Shown here one piece after another: positions 1 through 7,962 of a stretch of 35,916 bases of DNA. The translations under genes were made by a program, and so were the position numbers. The DNA comes from UBA2334 sp049653005 (GTDB lineage Bacteria > Pseudomonadota > Gammaproteobacteria > Burkholderiales > Burkholderiaceae_C): positions 1 to 35,916 of the forward strand of contig JBASFL010000070.1 in assembly GCA_049653005.1 (NCBI GenBank), written 5' to 3'. The number at the start of each line of letters is the position of its first letter. Within the stretch, counting starts at the first letter, position 1. The notes below the pieces were generated by a model. That model saw nothing but the letters and a program-made list of their open reading frames with translations, had not been told where the DNA came from and searched no databases.

Positions 1-868
1 CGCAGTGGGCGTGCCACACGTCGGGGCCCAGCCAGCCCAGGTCTTGCGCGTATTGGGTGGGGGTGCAGTTGAACTTTTCGCGGCTGTAGGCCAGGTCGTG
101 GTCGTTTTCGGCCAGGTGGGTGTGCAGCCGGGTGCCGTATTGGCGGGCCAGCTCGGCGCTGAGGCGCATCAGGTCGCGGCTGACGCTGAAGGGGCTGCAC
201 GGGGCCACCGCCACGTTGACCATGCTGCCGTGCACGCTGCGGTGGTGCAGCTCGATGAGCCGCTGGGTGTCTTTCAATATGGCGTCTTCCTTTTCCACCA
301 CGCGGTCGGGCGGCAGGCCGCCTTGGCTCTGGCCCACGCTCATGCTGCCCCGGGTGGCCACAAAGCGCATGCCAATTTCCTGCGCGGCGTCAATGCTGTC
401 GTCCAGCCTCACCCCGTTGGGGTAGATGTAGAGGTGGTCGCTGCTGGTGGTGCAGCCGCTGAGCAGCAGCTCGGCCATGGCGGTTTGTGTGCTGACGTGC
501 ACCATCTCGGGCGTCAGCCCGGCCCAAATGGGGTACAGCCCGCGCAGCCAGCCAAACAGCTCGGCGTTTTGCACGGCGGGTATGGCGCGGGTCAGGCTTT
601 GGTACATGTGGTGGTGGGTGTTCACCAGCCCCGGCGTGACCAAGTGGCCCTGCGCGTTCAGGGTTTCACCTTGGGCGGCCGCGTGTTCGGCGGCCAGTTC
701 GGGCGGCAGTGCTGCTGCGGGGCCCACCCAGGCAATGCGGTGGCCGCGAATGAACACGCTGGCGTTGCGCAGCTCGGTGCTTTGTGTGGGGTCGGCGTGG
801 TCAAAGGTGGCCACGCAGGTGGCGTTTTGGATGAGCAGGGTGTGGGCGGTCATGGTGGCATTCTGCAT
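1..868 (-). CDS. 8-oxoguanine deaminase (amidohydrolase), 3' end outside window
   Basis: Metal-dependent deaminase of the guanine deaminase/TrzA amidohydrolase group. The family's 8-oxoguanine deaminases hydrolyse the exocyclic amine of oxidised guanine to give urate and ammonia in the cytosol. About 289 residues are visible, starting at ATG 868. The metal-binding stretch VNTHHHMYQ (residues 82-90) is followed by LLLSGCTT, RGSMSVGQSQGGLPP, VAPCSPFSVS and a second metal site HTHLAEND; the reading frame leaves the window in WHAHC. The order and spacing match my recollection of bacterial 8-oxoguanine deaminases better than plain guanine deaminase. It diverges from the cyclic-di-GMP gene at 946, and xdhB at the other end of the window belongs to the same purine route. 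The C-terminal metal ligands lie beyond the edge. The amidohydrolase class is firm; the exact substrate is inferred. Confidence 0.85.
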   Translation of the reverse strand, partial: MQNATMTAHTLLIQNATCVATFDHADPTQSTELRNASVFIRGHRIAWVGPAAALPPELAAEHAAAQGETLNAQGHLVTPGLVNTHHHMYQSLTRAIPAVQNAELFGWLRGLYPIWAGLTPEMVHVSTQTAMAELLLSGCTTSSDHLYIYPNGVRLDDSIDAAQEIGMRFVATRGSMSVGQSQGGLPPDRVVEKEDAILKDTQRLIELHHRSVHGSMVNVAVAPCSPFSVSRDLMRLSAELARQYGTRLHTHLAENDHDLAYSREKFNCTPTQYAQDLGWLGPDVWHAHC

Positions 869-945
869 GGCGCGGGGCCCGCTTGCGTGCTCAGATGGGC
901 GGCGTAACATGCACGCTCACCCACGCACCGCCCCGCTTTTTGCCC

Positions 946-2046
946 ATGGTTTCTGCCGCACTGTCCACGTTGTTTGAACGCCTGCCCATTGGGGCCTACC
1001 GCTCCAGCCCGGCAGGCCGCCAACTGCGGGCCAACGACGCGCTGGTCCGGCTCAACGGCTACGGTTCAGAAGCCGAGATGCTGCAAGCCGCCGTGGCCTT
1101 GGACCACGACTGGTACGTGCTGCCCCACCGCCGGGCCGAGTTCAAAGCCCTGATGGCGCGCGACGGCCAGGTGACCAACTTTGTGTCGGAGGTGCACCGC
1201 CACAAAAGCCGCGAGCGCATCTGGGTGCGCGAAACCGCCCACGTGGTGCACGACACCGATGGGTCGGTGTTGTATTACGAAGGCACGGTGGAGGACATCA
1301 CCGAAAGCCACCTGGCCGCCCAGGCGCTGGTGCGGGCCGAGGCCCGTTGGCGCTTGGCGCTGGAAGCCACCGGCGAGGGTGTGTGGGACTGGCACATAGC
1401 CGACCGGCGCGAACACTGCACCGATGGGCTCAAAGCCATGTTGGGCTACCTGCCCCACGAGTTGGACGACGACGAGCGCACCCTCAACGCGCTCACCCAC
1501 CCCGACGACATGGCGGCCATGAACGCAGACATCCAGGCGCACCTGGCCGGCCAAACCCCCGTGTACCGCAACGAGCACCGCGTGCGTTGTAAAGACGGCC
1601 AATGGAAATGGGTGCTGAGCCGGGGCATGGTGGTCGAACGCGACGCGGCGGGCACCCCCACCCGCATGATCGGCACACACACCGACATCACCACGCGCAA
1701 AGCCACCGAAGCCGTGATTTGGCGCCAGGCCCACTACGACACCCTGACCCGCCTGCCCAACCGGCGCATGCTGCGCTTGCAGCTGGATCTGGCCTTGCCC
1801 CGTGCCCAGGCCACGGGCCGCACGCTCAGCGTGGTGTTCATGGACCTGGACAACTTCAAGGAGGTGAACGACAGCCTGGGCCACAACGCCGGTGACCAGT
1901 TGCTGGCCCAGGCCGCGCAGCGCATCCAGGCGGCGGTGGGCGAGGGCAACACCGTGGCCCGCATGGGCGGTGACGAATTCACCCTGGTGCTGCAAGACCT
2001 GCCACCGGGTGCCGACGCCACAGCCAGCCTGCAACCCCGGCTGTAG
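946..2046 (+). pseudogene. PAS-PAS-GGDEF part of a GGDEF/EAL protein, ended by an in-frame TAG
   Basis: N-terminal 366 residues of a cyclic-di-GMP turnover protein. A first PAS-like region (about residues 1-115, ending YYEGTVEDITESH) is followed by a PAS_3 domain (about 125-245, with THPDDM and GTHTDITTRK). A GGDEF domain starts at HYDTLTRLPNRR and keeps its signature GGDEF at residues 341-345. No RxxD inhibitory site is seen five residues before the signature. Translation stops at TAG 2044-2046, inside the GGDEF domain before its conserved last third. The same frame continues without further stops to 3036, so a single CAG-to-TAG change is the simplest cause. ATG 946 was chosen because the PAS region starts just after it. 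In-frame TTG 883 and ATG 895 are possible; none has a clear ribosome site. A truncated cyclase is unlikely to be active. Confidence 0.8.
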
Positions 2047-2061
2047 GCACTGCTCGACGCC

Positions 2062-3036
2062 ATGCGCCAGCCTTTTGAGCTGGGGCCTGACCAGGTGTTT
2101 GTGTCGGCCAGCATGGGCGTGGCCCATTACCCGGCCGACGCCACCACGGCCGAAGACCTGCTGCGCCACGCCGACCAGGCGCTGTTTGCCGCCAAAGGCG
2201 CGGGCCGCAACCGCTGCTGCTTTTTCACGGCCGAGCTGCAAGCCGCCGCCCGGCTGCGTGCCCGGCTCGACACCGATTTGCGCGGGGCCCTGGCGGCCTC
2301 GCAGTTCCAGGTGGTGTACCAACCCATTGTGGACATGGCCACCGGCCGCGCCGCCAAAGCCGAGGCGCTGCTGCGCTGGCACCACCCCGCGCTGGGGCCG
2401 GTCAGCCCGGCGCAGTTCATTCCCATCGCGGAAACCAGCGGCCTGATCGTGCCGATTGGCGAGTGGGTGTTTCAGCAAGCCTGCCACCAGGTGGCCGACT
2501 GGCGGTTGCGGCTGGACCCTGCGTTTCAGGTCAGTGTGAACAAGTCGCCCGTGCAGTGCCAGCACAAGGTGGCGGGCCACCCCAGTTGGGCCGGGCAGAT
2601 GCTGGCGCAGCACATGAAAGAAGACAGCGTGGTGATTGAAATCACCGAAGGTTTGCTGCTCGACATCAGCCCCGCCGTGGCCGCCCACTTTGCCGAGCTG
2701 CGCGACCTGGGCATGCAGGTGTCGCTGGACGACTTTGGCACCGGCTATTCGTCGCTCACCTATTTGCAGCGGCTGGACGTGGACTTTGTGAAGATCGACC
2801 AATCGTTTGTGCGCCACATCGAAACCCGCAGCACCGACCTGGCGCTGTGCAAAGCCGTGATTGCCATGGCCCACGAACTGGGCATGCGTGTGGTGGCCGA
2901 GGGGGTGGAAACCCAAGGCCAGCGCGACCTGCTGGTGGCCGCTGGTTGCGACCTGGGGCAGGGCTATTGGTTTGCCCGCCCCATGGACCCTCAGGCCTTT
3001 GAGGCTTGGTGGGCCACCACGGCGTTGGCGGGTTGA
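2062..3036 (+). CDS. GGDEF tail plus intact EAL phosphodiesterase domain, same frame as upstream gene
   Basis: Second half of the interrupted cyclic-di-GMP protein: 324 residues counted from ATG 2062, five codons after the TAG. The first 55 residues are the missing end of the GGDEF fold (SMGVAHYP, ADQALFAAKGAGRN). The EAL domain follows with all the usual catalytic markers: YQPIVD, AEALLRW, SVNKSPVQ, EITEG, DDFGTGYSSL, FVKID, AEGVE and GQGYWFARP. An intact EAL domain hydrolyses c-di-GMP to pGpG. If ATG 2062 serves for re-initiation, a phosphodiesterase without its sensor could still be made; otherwise this half is silent. No clear Shine-Dalgarno precedes 2062. The 3' end overlaps the convergent dehydrogenase by 46 bp. 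Family assignment is firm; expression is uncertain. Confidence 0.8.
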   Translation: MRQPFELGPDQVFVSASMGVAHYPADATTAEDLLRHADQALFAAKGAGRNRCCFFTAELQAAARLRARLDTDLRGALAASQFQVVYQPIVDMATGRAAKAEALLRWHHPALGPVSPAQFIPIAETSGLIVPIGEWVFQQACHQVADWRLRLDPAFQVSVNKSPVQCQHKVAGHPSWAGQMLAQHMKEDSVVIEITEGLLLDISPAVAAHFAELRDLGMQVSLDDFGTGYSSLTYLQRLDVDFVKIDQSFVRHIETRSTDLALCKAVIAMAHELGMRVVAEGVETQGQRDLLVAAGCDLGQGYWFARPMDPQAFEAWWATTALAG

Positions 3037-3965
3037 CCGCGCGCAAACGCCTCCAGGTTGTCGATGAGCTGGTCGGCCAGGGTTTGAATGGCCTCTTCGC
3101 TGGCCCAGGCCACGTGGGGGGTCAGGATGAAATCGGGCCGGTCCAGCAGTGCCATGAACGGGTGGTTGGCCGGGGGCGGCTCCACCGATGTCACGTCAAA
3201 AGCCGCGCCTGAAATGTGGCCCGCTTGCAGCGCAGGGCCCACCGCGTGTTCGTCCACCAAGCCACCGCGCGCGGTGTTGACCAGCAAGGGTTTGCGGGCC
3301 ATTTGCGCAAATTCGGCGGCGCCGATCATGCCCCGCGTGTGGGCGTTCAGCGGGCAGTGCAGGGTCAGCACGTCGGCCTGGCGCAAGGTGTCTTCAAACG
3401 GGGTGTACAGGCGGCCCTGGCCGGTGCGGCCTTTGTGCCCCGACACCAGCACCCGCATGCCCAGTGCCCGGCCAATGGCCGCCACCGATTGGCCCAACGC
3501 GCCATCGCCAATGATGCCCAGCGTTGAACCGGCCAGGTCTTTGATGGGGTGGTCAAAAAAGCAAAACTGCCCGGCCTGCTGCCAGCGCCCGGCGCGCACG
3601 GCCTCGCGGTAGGCGCAGATGCTGCGGCGCAGCGCAAACACCAGGGCAAAGGTGTGCTCGGGCACCGTGTGGGTGGCGTAGCCGCGGATGTTGCTGACCA
3701 CAATGCCCCGCGCCTGGCAGGCCGCCAGGTCGATGTTGTCGGTGCCGGTGGCGGCCACGGCCACCAGCTTGAGTTGGGGGGCCTGGGCCAGCACCTCGGC
3801 GGTCAGCTTCACCTTGTTCACCACCACGATGTCGGCATCGGCCAGGCGTGCGGTCACCGTGTCGGGGCCGGTGCGGGCGTGTTCGGCCCAGGTGTGCGGG
3901 AAGGTGGGGCGGCGCAGCCGGGTTTGGGGCGACAGGGTGTCGCGGTCCAGAAACACAATGTGCAT
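2991..3965 (-). CDS. D-2-hydroxyacid dehydrogenase (hydroxypyruvate/glyoxylate reductase-like)
   Basis: NAD(P)-dependent D-2-hydroxyacid dehydrogenase of 324 residues, probably interconverting hydroxypyruvate and D-glycerate (or glyoxylate and glycolate). The N-terminal catalytic part contains AVAATGTDNIDL. The Rossmann signature is GDGALG at residues 153-158, and the family's Arg, Glu and His catalytic residues appear as R233 (TARGG), E262 (VEPPP) and H284 (TPHVAWAS). The length is normal for HprA-type glycerate dehydrogenases. It lies 13 bp downstream of the transketolase gene on the same strand, so the two are probably one transcript. Its 3' end runs 46 bp into the EAL gene coming the other way. 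Transketolases accept hydroxypyruvate as ketol donor, which makes a hydroxypyruvate reductase a sensible partner. The exact substrate is inferred from context; formate- or phosphoglycerate-type relatives are less likely. Confidence 0.85.
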   Translation of the reverse strand: MHIVFLDRDTLSPQTRLRRPTFPHTWAEHARTGPDTVTARLADADIVVVNKVKLTAEVLAQAPQLKLVAVAATGTDNIDLAACQARGIVVSNIRGYATHTVPEHTFALVFALRRSICAYREAVRAGRWQQAGQFCFFDHPIKDLAGSTLGIIGDGALGQSVAAIGRALGMRVLVSGHKGRTGQGRLYTPFEDTLRQADVLTLHCPLNAHTRGMIGAAEFAQMARKPLLVNTARGGLVDEHAVGPALQAGHISGAAFDVTSVEPPPANHPFMALLDRPDFILTPHVAWASEEAIQTLADQLIDNLEAFARGQPANAVVAHQASKA

Positions 3966-3978
3966 GGGGGGTGTCCTT

Positions 3979-6018
3979 TCAGTCGTTCAGCAACTGGCGG
4001 GCCAGGGTGGCCACCGTGTCGGGGGTGATGCCGAACAGCTGGTACAGCGCGTCGGCAGGGCCCGATGCCCCAAAGCCCTTCATGCCCACAAAGCCGCCGC
4101 GGGGCCCCAAGTACGCGTCCCAGCCAAAGCGGCCCGCCGCCTCCACGCCCACCCGAACCCCCTCGCTGGGGTGACCCAGCACCTGGGCGCGGTAGGCCGC
4201 GTCTTGTTGGTCAAACAACTCCCAGCAGGGCAGGGACACCACGGCGGTGCCCACGCCGCTGGCTTCCAGGGCTTCGCGGGCGGTCACGGCCAGCGCCACT
4301 TCAGAGCCCGTGGCCAGCAGCGTGACCTGGCGCGCGCCGCAGGCGGCCTCGTGCAGCACGTAGCCGCCATGGGCGCACTGGTTGTCGGCGGTGTGGGTGG
4401 TGCGCACCAGGGGCAGGCTTTGGCGTGCAAACACCAGGCTGGCCGGGCCGTCCTGGCGGGCCAGGGCCAATGCCCAGCACTCGGCGGCTTCCACCGCGTC
4501 GGCGGGGCGCATCACCCACATGTTGGGCATGGCGCGCAGCGAGGCCAGGATTTCCACCGGTTGGTGGGTGGGGCCGTTTTTGCCAATGCCAATCGAGTCG
4601 TGGCTGAACACAAATTTCACGGGCAGGCCCATCAGCGCGGCCATGCGCATGGCAGGGCGCTCGTAGTCGGAAAACGCCAGGTACGTCACGCTCAGCGGTA
4701 CCACCCCGCCGTGGGCGGCCATGCCGTTGGCCATGGCACCCATGACGTGTTCGCGCACGCCGCAGTGCACATACGCGCCCGAGCGGTCCTGGGCGGTGAA
4801 GGCTTGCAGGCCGCGCTTGTGGCTGGTGGGGGCTTCCAGGTCGGCACAGCCCACCATGCGTTCGGGCAGCAGGGGGCTGAGCAGGTCGTTGATCTCGGCC
4901 GACAAAAAGATACCGCTGGGTGCGGCAGGGGCGGTCAGCGCCTGTTGCTTGTAATCCAGCAGCACTTGTTGCCAGCCGGTGGGCAGTTCGCCGCGCATCA
5001 CGCGCTCGAACTCGGCGCGCTGCTCGGGCGGCAGCGCGGCCACGCGGGCCTGCCACGCCTGGTAGGTGCCCAGGTGGCGCTGCCCGGCGGTGCGCCAGGC
5101 GGCCAGCACGTCGGTGGGCACTTCAAAGGCGGGGTGGGGCCAGCCCAGCAGGGCGCGGGCCTCGTCGGCGTCTTGTGGGTGCAGGCGGGCGCTGTGGCCA
5201 CCGCGCTGGCCTTGCACGCGGGGCAGGCCTTTGCCAATGACGGTGCGGCAGGCCAGCAGGCTTGGGCGGTCGTCGGTGCGGGCGGCGGCCAGTGCGGTCG
5301 ACACGGCATCCAGGTCGTGCCCGTCCAGCTCTTGCACGTGCCAGCCGGCAACGCGGAAACGGTCGGCCACGTTTTCGCTGATGGAGAGCGAGGTGGCCCC
5401 GTCATCGGTGATGAGGTTGTCGTCCCACAGCAGCACCAGCTTGCCCAGGCGCAGGTGCCCGGCCAGCGAAATCATTTCCTGGCCAATGCCCTCCTGCAGG
5501 CAGCCATCGCCCACGAAGGCGTAGGTGAAGTGGTCCACAAGGCCGCTGCCGAAGCGGGCGTTCAGGTAGGCCTCGGCCACGGCCATGCCAAACGCGTTGG
5601 CAATGCCCTGGCCCAGCGGGCCGGTGGTCACTTCAATGCCATTGGCCTTGTCCCCACCGCCGTGCGGGCGCTCAGGGTGGCCTTCGCACACCGCGCCCAG
5701 TTCACGGAAGCGCTGGATTTCCGCCAGGGGGAAGCCAGGGTAGCCGCTCAGGTGCAGCAGGGCGTACAGCAGCATGGAGCCGTGCCCGTTGGACAGCACC
5801 ACGCGGTCTCGGTCCCACCAGCCGGGGTCGGCCGGGTGGTGTTTCAGGTGTTGGGTGTACAGCGCGGTGCCGATTTCGGCCATGCCCAGCGGCACGCCCT
5901 GGTGGCCTTCGGCGGCTTTGACGATGGCGTCGATGGACAGAAAGCGGATGGCATGCGCCAGCGGTTGCAGCGGGTGTGCGCTCATGGTGGGGTGCCGCTG
6001 GCCGGGATGGCCGGGCAC
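3979..6018 (-). CDS. tkt: Transketolase, full length
   Basis: Thiamine diphosphate enzyme moving two-carbon ketol units between sugar phosphates in the pentose phosphate and Calvin-type pathways; cytosolic. The N-terminal domain has GHGSMLLYALLHLSGYP, the GPLGQGIANAFGMA loop and the ThDP motif VGDGCLQEG closing at WDDNLITDDG. The pyrimidine domain has the catalytic Glu in VHCGVREHVMGAMANG and FSHDSIGIGKNGPTHQP. The C-terminal domain (ATGSEVALAV) is present. The start is set by the ribosome site: AGGAG at 6023-6027 lies four bases before GTG 6018, giving 679 residues. ATG 5985 is in frame 11 codons later but has no Shine-Dalgarno. A dyad at 6097-6117 lies in the 115-bp gap before the LysR gene. 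A separate split transketolase lies 5 kb away, so this may be either the housekeeping copy or a pathway copy. Confidence 0.92.
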   Translation of the reverse strand: MPGHPGQRHPTMSAHPLQPLAHAIRFLSIDAIVKAAEGHQGVPLGMAEIGTALYTQHLKHHPADPGWWDRDRVVLSNGHGSMLLYALLHLSGYPGFPLAEIQRFRELGAVCEGHPERPHGGGDKANGIEVTTGPLGQGIANAFGMAVAEAYLNARFGSGLVDHFTYAFVGDGCLQEGIGQEMISLAGHLRLGKLVLLWDDNLITDDGATSLSISENVADRFRVAGWHVQELDGHDLDAVSTALAAARTDDRPSLLACRTVIGKGLPRVQGQRGGHSARLHPQDADEARALLGWPHPAFEVPTDVLAAWRTAGQRHLGTYQAWQARVAALPPEQRAEFERVMRGELPTGWQQVLLDYKQQALTAPAAPSGIFLSAEINDLLSPLLPERMVGCADLEAPTSHKRGLQAFTAQDRSGAYVHCGVREHVMGAMANGMAAHGGVVPLSVTYLAFSDYERPAMRMAALMGLPVKFVFSHDSIGIGKNGPTHQPVEILASLRAMPNMWVMRPADAVEAAECWALALARQDGPASLVFARQSLPLVRTTHTADNQCAHGGYVLHEAACGARQVTLLATGSEVALAVTAREALEASGVGTAVVSLPCWELFDQQDAAYRAQVLGHPSEGVRVGVEAAGRFGWDAYLGPRGGFVGMKGFGASGPADALYQLFGITPDTVATLARQLLND

Positions 6019-6096
6019 TTGTCTCCTGTGGTGTGTGGAACGAGCCGGGATTCTTTGGCCCCCACAGGATGAAAACAAGCGATGAAAATTCAGCCG

Positions 6097-6117
6097 TGTG
6101 TGAAATGCGTTCACACA
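6097..6117. promoter_or_regulatory. Perfect dyad upstream of transketolase, LysR T-N11-A type
   Basis: TGTGTGAA-N5-TTCACACA is a perfect 8-bp inverted repeat with a 5-bp spacer. Its core GTGAA-N5-TTCAC fits the LysR consensus T-N11-A exactly and recurs at 7026-7040, beside the start of the LysR gene. It sits about 80 bp upstream of the transketolase start, a usual place for an activator or repressor site. The dyad is seen directly; the binding protein is inferred. Confidence 0.55.
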
Positions 6118-6133
6118 TGCGGGGTGCTTCGTG

Positions 6134-7021
6134 TCAGGGCGTGGTGTCGGGGCGGGCTTCTTCGCGAATCCACTCCAGGAACAGCTTCACCTCGGGGCGT
6201 GCCGCGTGGCGGGCGGGGTACACCAGAAAGTGGCCTTGCACCTCCAGGCTCATGTCGTCGCCAAACACCGGTTGCAAACGGCCGGTGGCAATCAGGGCCT
6301 GGCCCAGGGCGACACTTTCCAGGGCCACGCCCAGCGACTGCACGGCGGCGTCCAGGCTCATCATGGCGCGGTCGAACTTGAACGCAATGCGGTCGGGGCG
6401 GTGGCCGGGCTGGAAGCGGGCAAACCACTCGGGCCATTGCGCCACGTTGACCATGGACTGGATCAGCGGCGCCCGCAGCAGGTCGGCGGGGGTGTGCAGG
6501 CTGTGGGTGCGGATGAGCTCGGGGCTTGCCAGTGGCATCACCCGTTCCATGAACACGGGCTCCACCTCCAGGTTGGGCCAGTTGGGCAGGCCGTAGCGGA
6601 TGTCCAGATCGACCAGGCCCAGTTGAAAGTCGGAATGCACGTGCGAGGCCGACAGCACCAGCGAAATGTCGGGGCAGCGCCGGGCAAAGCGGGCAATGCG
6701 CGGCATCAGCCACAGGCTGGCAAAGCTGGGGCTGCAATGCAGGTAAAGCGTGTCTTGCACGCCGTGGCGCAGGGCCTCGGTGGCGCTGTTGATGGCGCCC
6801 AGCGCGTTGGCCACCCGTTGCAGGTAGCTGTGGCCGGCGGGCGTCAGTTCCACCCCCCGGGCCGAGCGCTCGAACAGGCGCACCCCCAGCAGCCCTTCCA
6901 GCTTGGCCAATTGGTGGCTGACGGCGGATGGGGTGAGGTGCAGTTCGCTGGCGGCCAGCGAAAAACTGCGGCGGCGGGCGATGGCTTCAAAAGCCTGGAG
7001 GGCGCTGAGCGGGGGAATCAT
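6134..7021 (-). CDS. LysR-family regulator (GcvA-like)
   Basis: Transcription regulator of 295 residues with an N-terminal winged helix-turn-helix (ALQAFEAIARRRSFSLAASELHLTPSAVSHQ pattern, about residues 7-60) and a two-lobed effector domain (about 90-290). The phrases LFERSARGVELTPAG and YLHCSPSFASLWLMPRIARF are typical of the GcvA/AmpR branch. It diverges from the SDR-TRAP genes across a 142-bp region and is codirectional with transketolase downstream. The shared GTGAA-N5-TTCAC dyads at 7026-7040 and 6097-6117 suggest it controls both sides. The first dyad starts 5 bp before its own start codon, which would also allow autoregulation. The inducer is unknown; an intermediate of the linked pathway is the natural guess. 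Confidence 0.9.
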   Translation of the reverse strand: MIPPLSALQAFEAIARRRSFSLAASELHLTPSAVSHQLAKLEGLLGVRLFERSARGVELTPAGHSYLQRVANALGAINSATEALRHGVQDTLYLHCSPSFASLWLMPRIARFARRCPDISLVLSASHVHSDFQLGLVDLDIRYGLPNWPNLEVEPVFMERVMPLASPELIRTHSLHTPADLLRAPLIQSMVNVAQWPEWFARFQPGHRPDRIAFKFDRAMMSLDAAVQSLGVALESVALGQALIATGRLQPVFGDDMSLEVQGHFLVYPARHAARPEVKLFLEWIREEARPDTTP

Positions 7022-7025
7022 GGAG

Positions 7026-7040
7026 GTGAAGTTTTTTCAC
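7026..7040. promoter_or_regulatory. Candidate LysR operator between LysR and SDR genes
   Basis: GTGAA-N5-TTCAC, a 15-bp dyad matching T-N11-A, starts 5 bp upstream of the LysR start codon. The same core is found at 6100-6114 in front of transketolase. Two identical cores within 1 kb flanking one regulator gene are more than expected by chance. The binding factor is inferred. Confidence 0.5.
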
Positions 7041-7058
7041 ATATTGCACTGCAACATG
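7040..7058. promoter_or_regulatory. 19-bp imperfect palindrome in the divergent promoter region
   Basis: CATnTTGCAnTGCAAnATG: 8-of-9-bp half-sites around a central base, directly next to the GTGAA dyad. It does not fit T-N11-A about its own centre, so it may be a second regulator's site or the activation site of the same LysR protein. Further along, GGGTGA at 7075-7080 and TCACCC at 7098-7103 form a weaker inverted pair. No promoter hexamers could be assigned with confidence. Confidence 0.4.
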
Positions 7059-7163
7059 AATGAAATTGAATGATGGGTGAGTTTATATCGTTTGTATTCA
7101 CCCACCGCCGCTTCCAGAATCCGCCCCACCCGAAACGCAGTTCACCCAACAAAGGAGACAGAT

Positions 7164-7913
7164 ATGCTGCTGAAAGACAAAGTTGCCGTCATCACAGGCG
7201 GTGCAGGCCTGAACGGTTTGGGCTTTGCCACCGCCCGCATGATGGCCGAGCAAGGCGCCAAAGTGGTGATCCTCGACCTGGAGGCCGCCAACCCCCAGGC
7301 GGCGGCGGCCCAGTTGGGCGAAGGCCATTTGGGCCTGGTGGCCAACGTCACCGACAAAGCGTCTTGCGAAGCCGCAGCGGCGGCCATCAAGGCCCATTTC
7401 GGGCGCATTGACGTGTTGGTGAACAACGCCGGCATCACCCAGCCCGTGAAATTCCTGGACATCACCGGTGCTGACTACGACCGCATTCTGGACGTGAGCC
7501 TGCGCGGCACGCTGTATGCCTCGCAAGCGGTGTTGCCCCTGATGCTGGCGCAGCAAAGCGGCTCCATCGTGTGCATTTCGTCGGTGTCTGCCCAGCGCGG
7601 CGGCGGCATTTTGGGTGGCCCGCACTACTCGGCGGCCAAGGCGGGTGTGTTGGGTCTGGCCCGTGCCATGGCCCGTGAATACGGCGGCAGCAACATCCGC
7701 GTCAACTGCGTCACGCCCGGCCTGATTGCCACCGACATCAACAAAGGCAAGATTCCCGACGACAAGCGCCAGGGCATTCTGGATGGCATTCCGCTGGCCC
7801 GCATCGGCGAGCCCAACGACGTGGCCGGCTGCGTGGTGTTCCTGGCCAGCGACCTGTCCAAGTACTGCACCGGTGTCACGCTGGATGTGAACGGCGGCAT
7901 GCTGATTCACTGA
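7164..7913 (+). CDS. Short-chain dehydrogenase/reductase (SDR)
   Basis: Classical SDR of 249 residues, an NAD(P)-dependent alcohol/ketone oxidoreductase. The cofactor motif is the stretched form TGGAGLNGLG (about residues 12-21), with NNAG, catalytic Ser in ISSVSAQ and YSAAK for the Tyr/Lys pair; the C-terminus has VTLDVNGGMLIH. ATG 7164 is chosen because AAAGGAGACA lies just upstream; longer in-frame starts run into the promoter region. It is first in a run with DctPQM and the split transketolase, so it probably oxidises or reduces the imported compound, such as a polyol, sugar or hydroxy-acid. FabG-type general annotation is possible, but the operon setting argues for a catabolic dehydrogenase. 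Substrate unknown. Confidence 0.88.
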   Translation: MLLKDKVAVITGGAGLNGLGFATARMMAEQGAKVVILDLEAANPQAAAAQLGEGHLGLVANVTDKASCEAAAAAIKAHFGRIDVLVNNAGITQPVKFLDITGADYDRILDVSLRGTLYASQAVLPLMLAQQSGSIVCISSVSAQRGGGILGGPHYSAAKAGVLGLARAMAREYGGSNIRVNCVTPGLIATDINKGKIPDDKRQGILDGIPLARIGEPNDVAGCVVFLASDLSKYCTGVTLDVNGGMLIH

Positions 7914-7962
7914 CCCCCGATCTGTTCCCTCACCCCCCACACATAAAAGCCGGAGACAACAC

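Noticed and set aside
1066..2916. A 616-codon open frame on the minus strand across the GGDEF/EAL gene
   Set aside because: It is a shadow of the strong plus-strand coding frame in GC-rich DNA; its translation is rich in Gly, His, Val and Gln with no domain.
3688..6072. A 794-codon plus-strand frame opposite transketolase
   Set aside because: The minus strand encodes a complete transketolase with all motifs; the plus frame is low-complexity and antisense.
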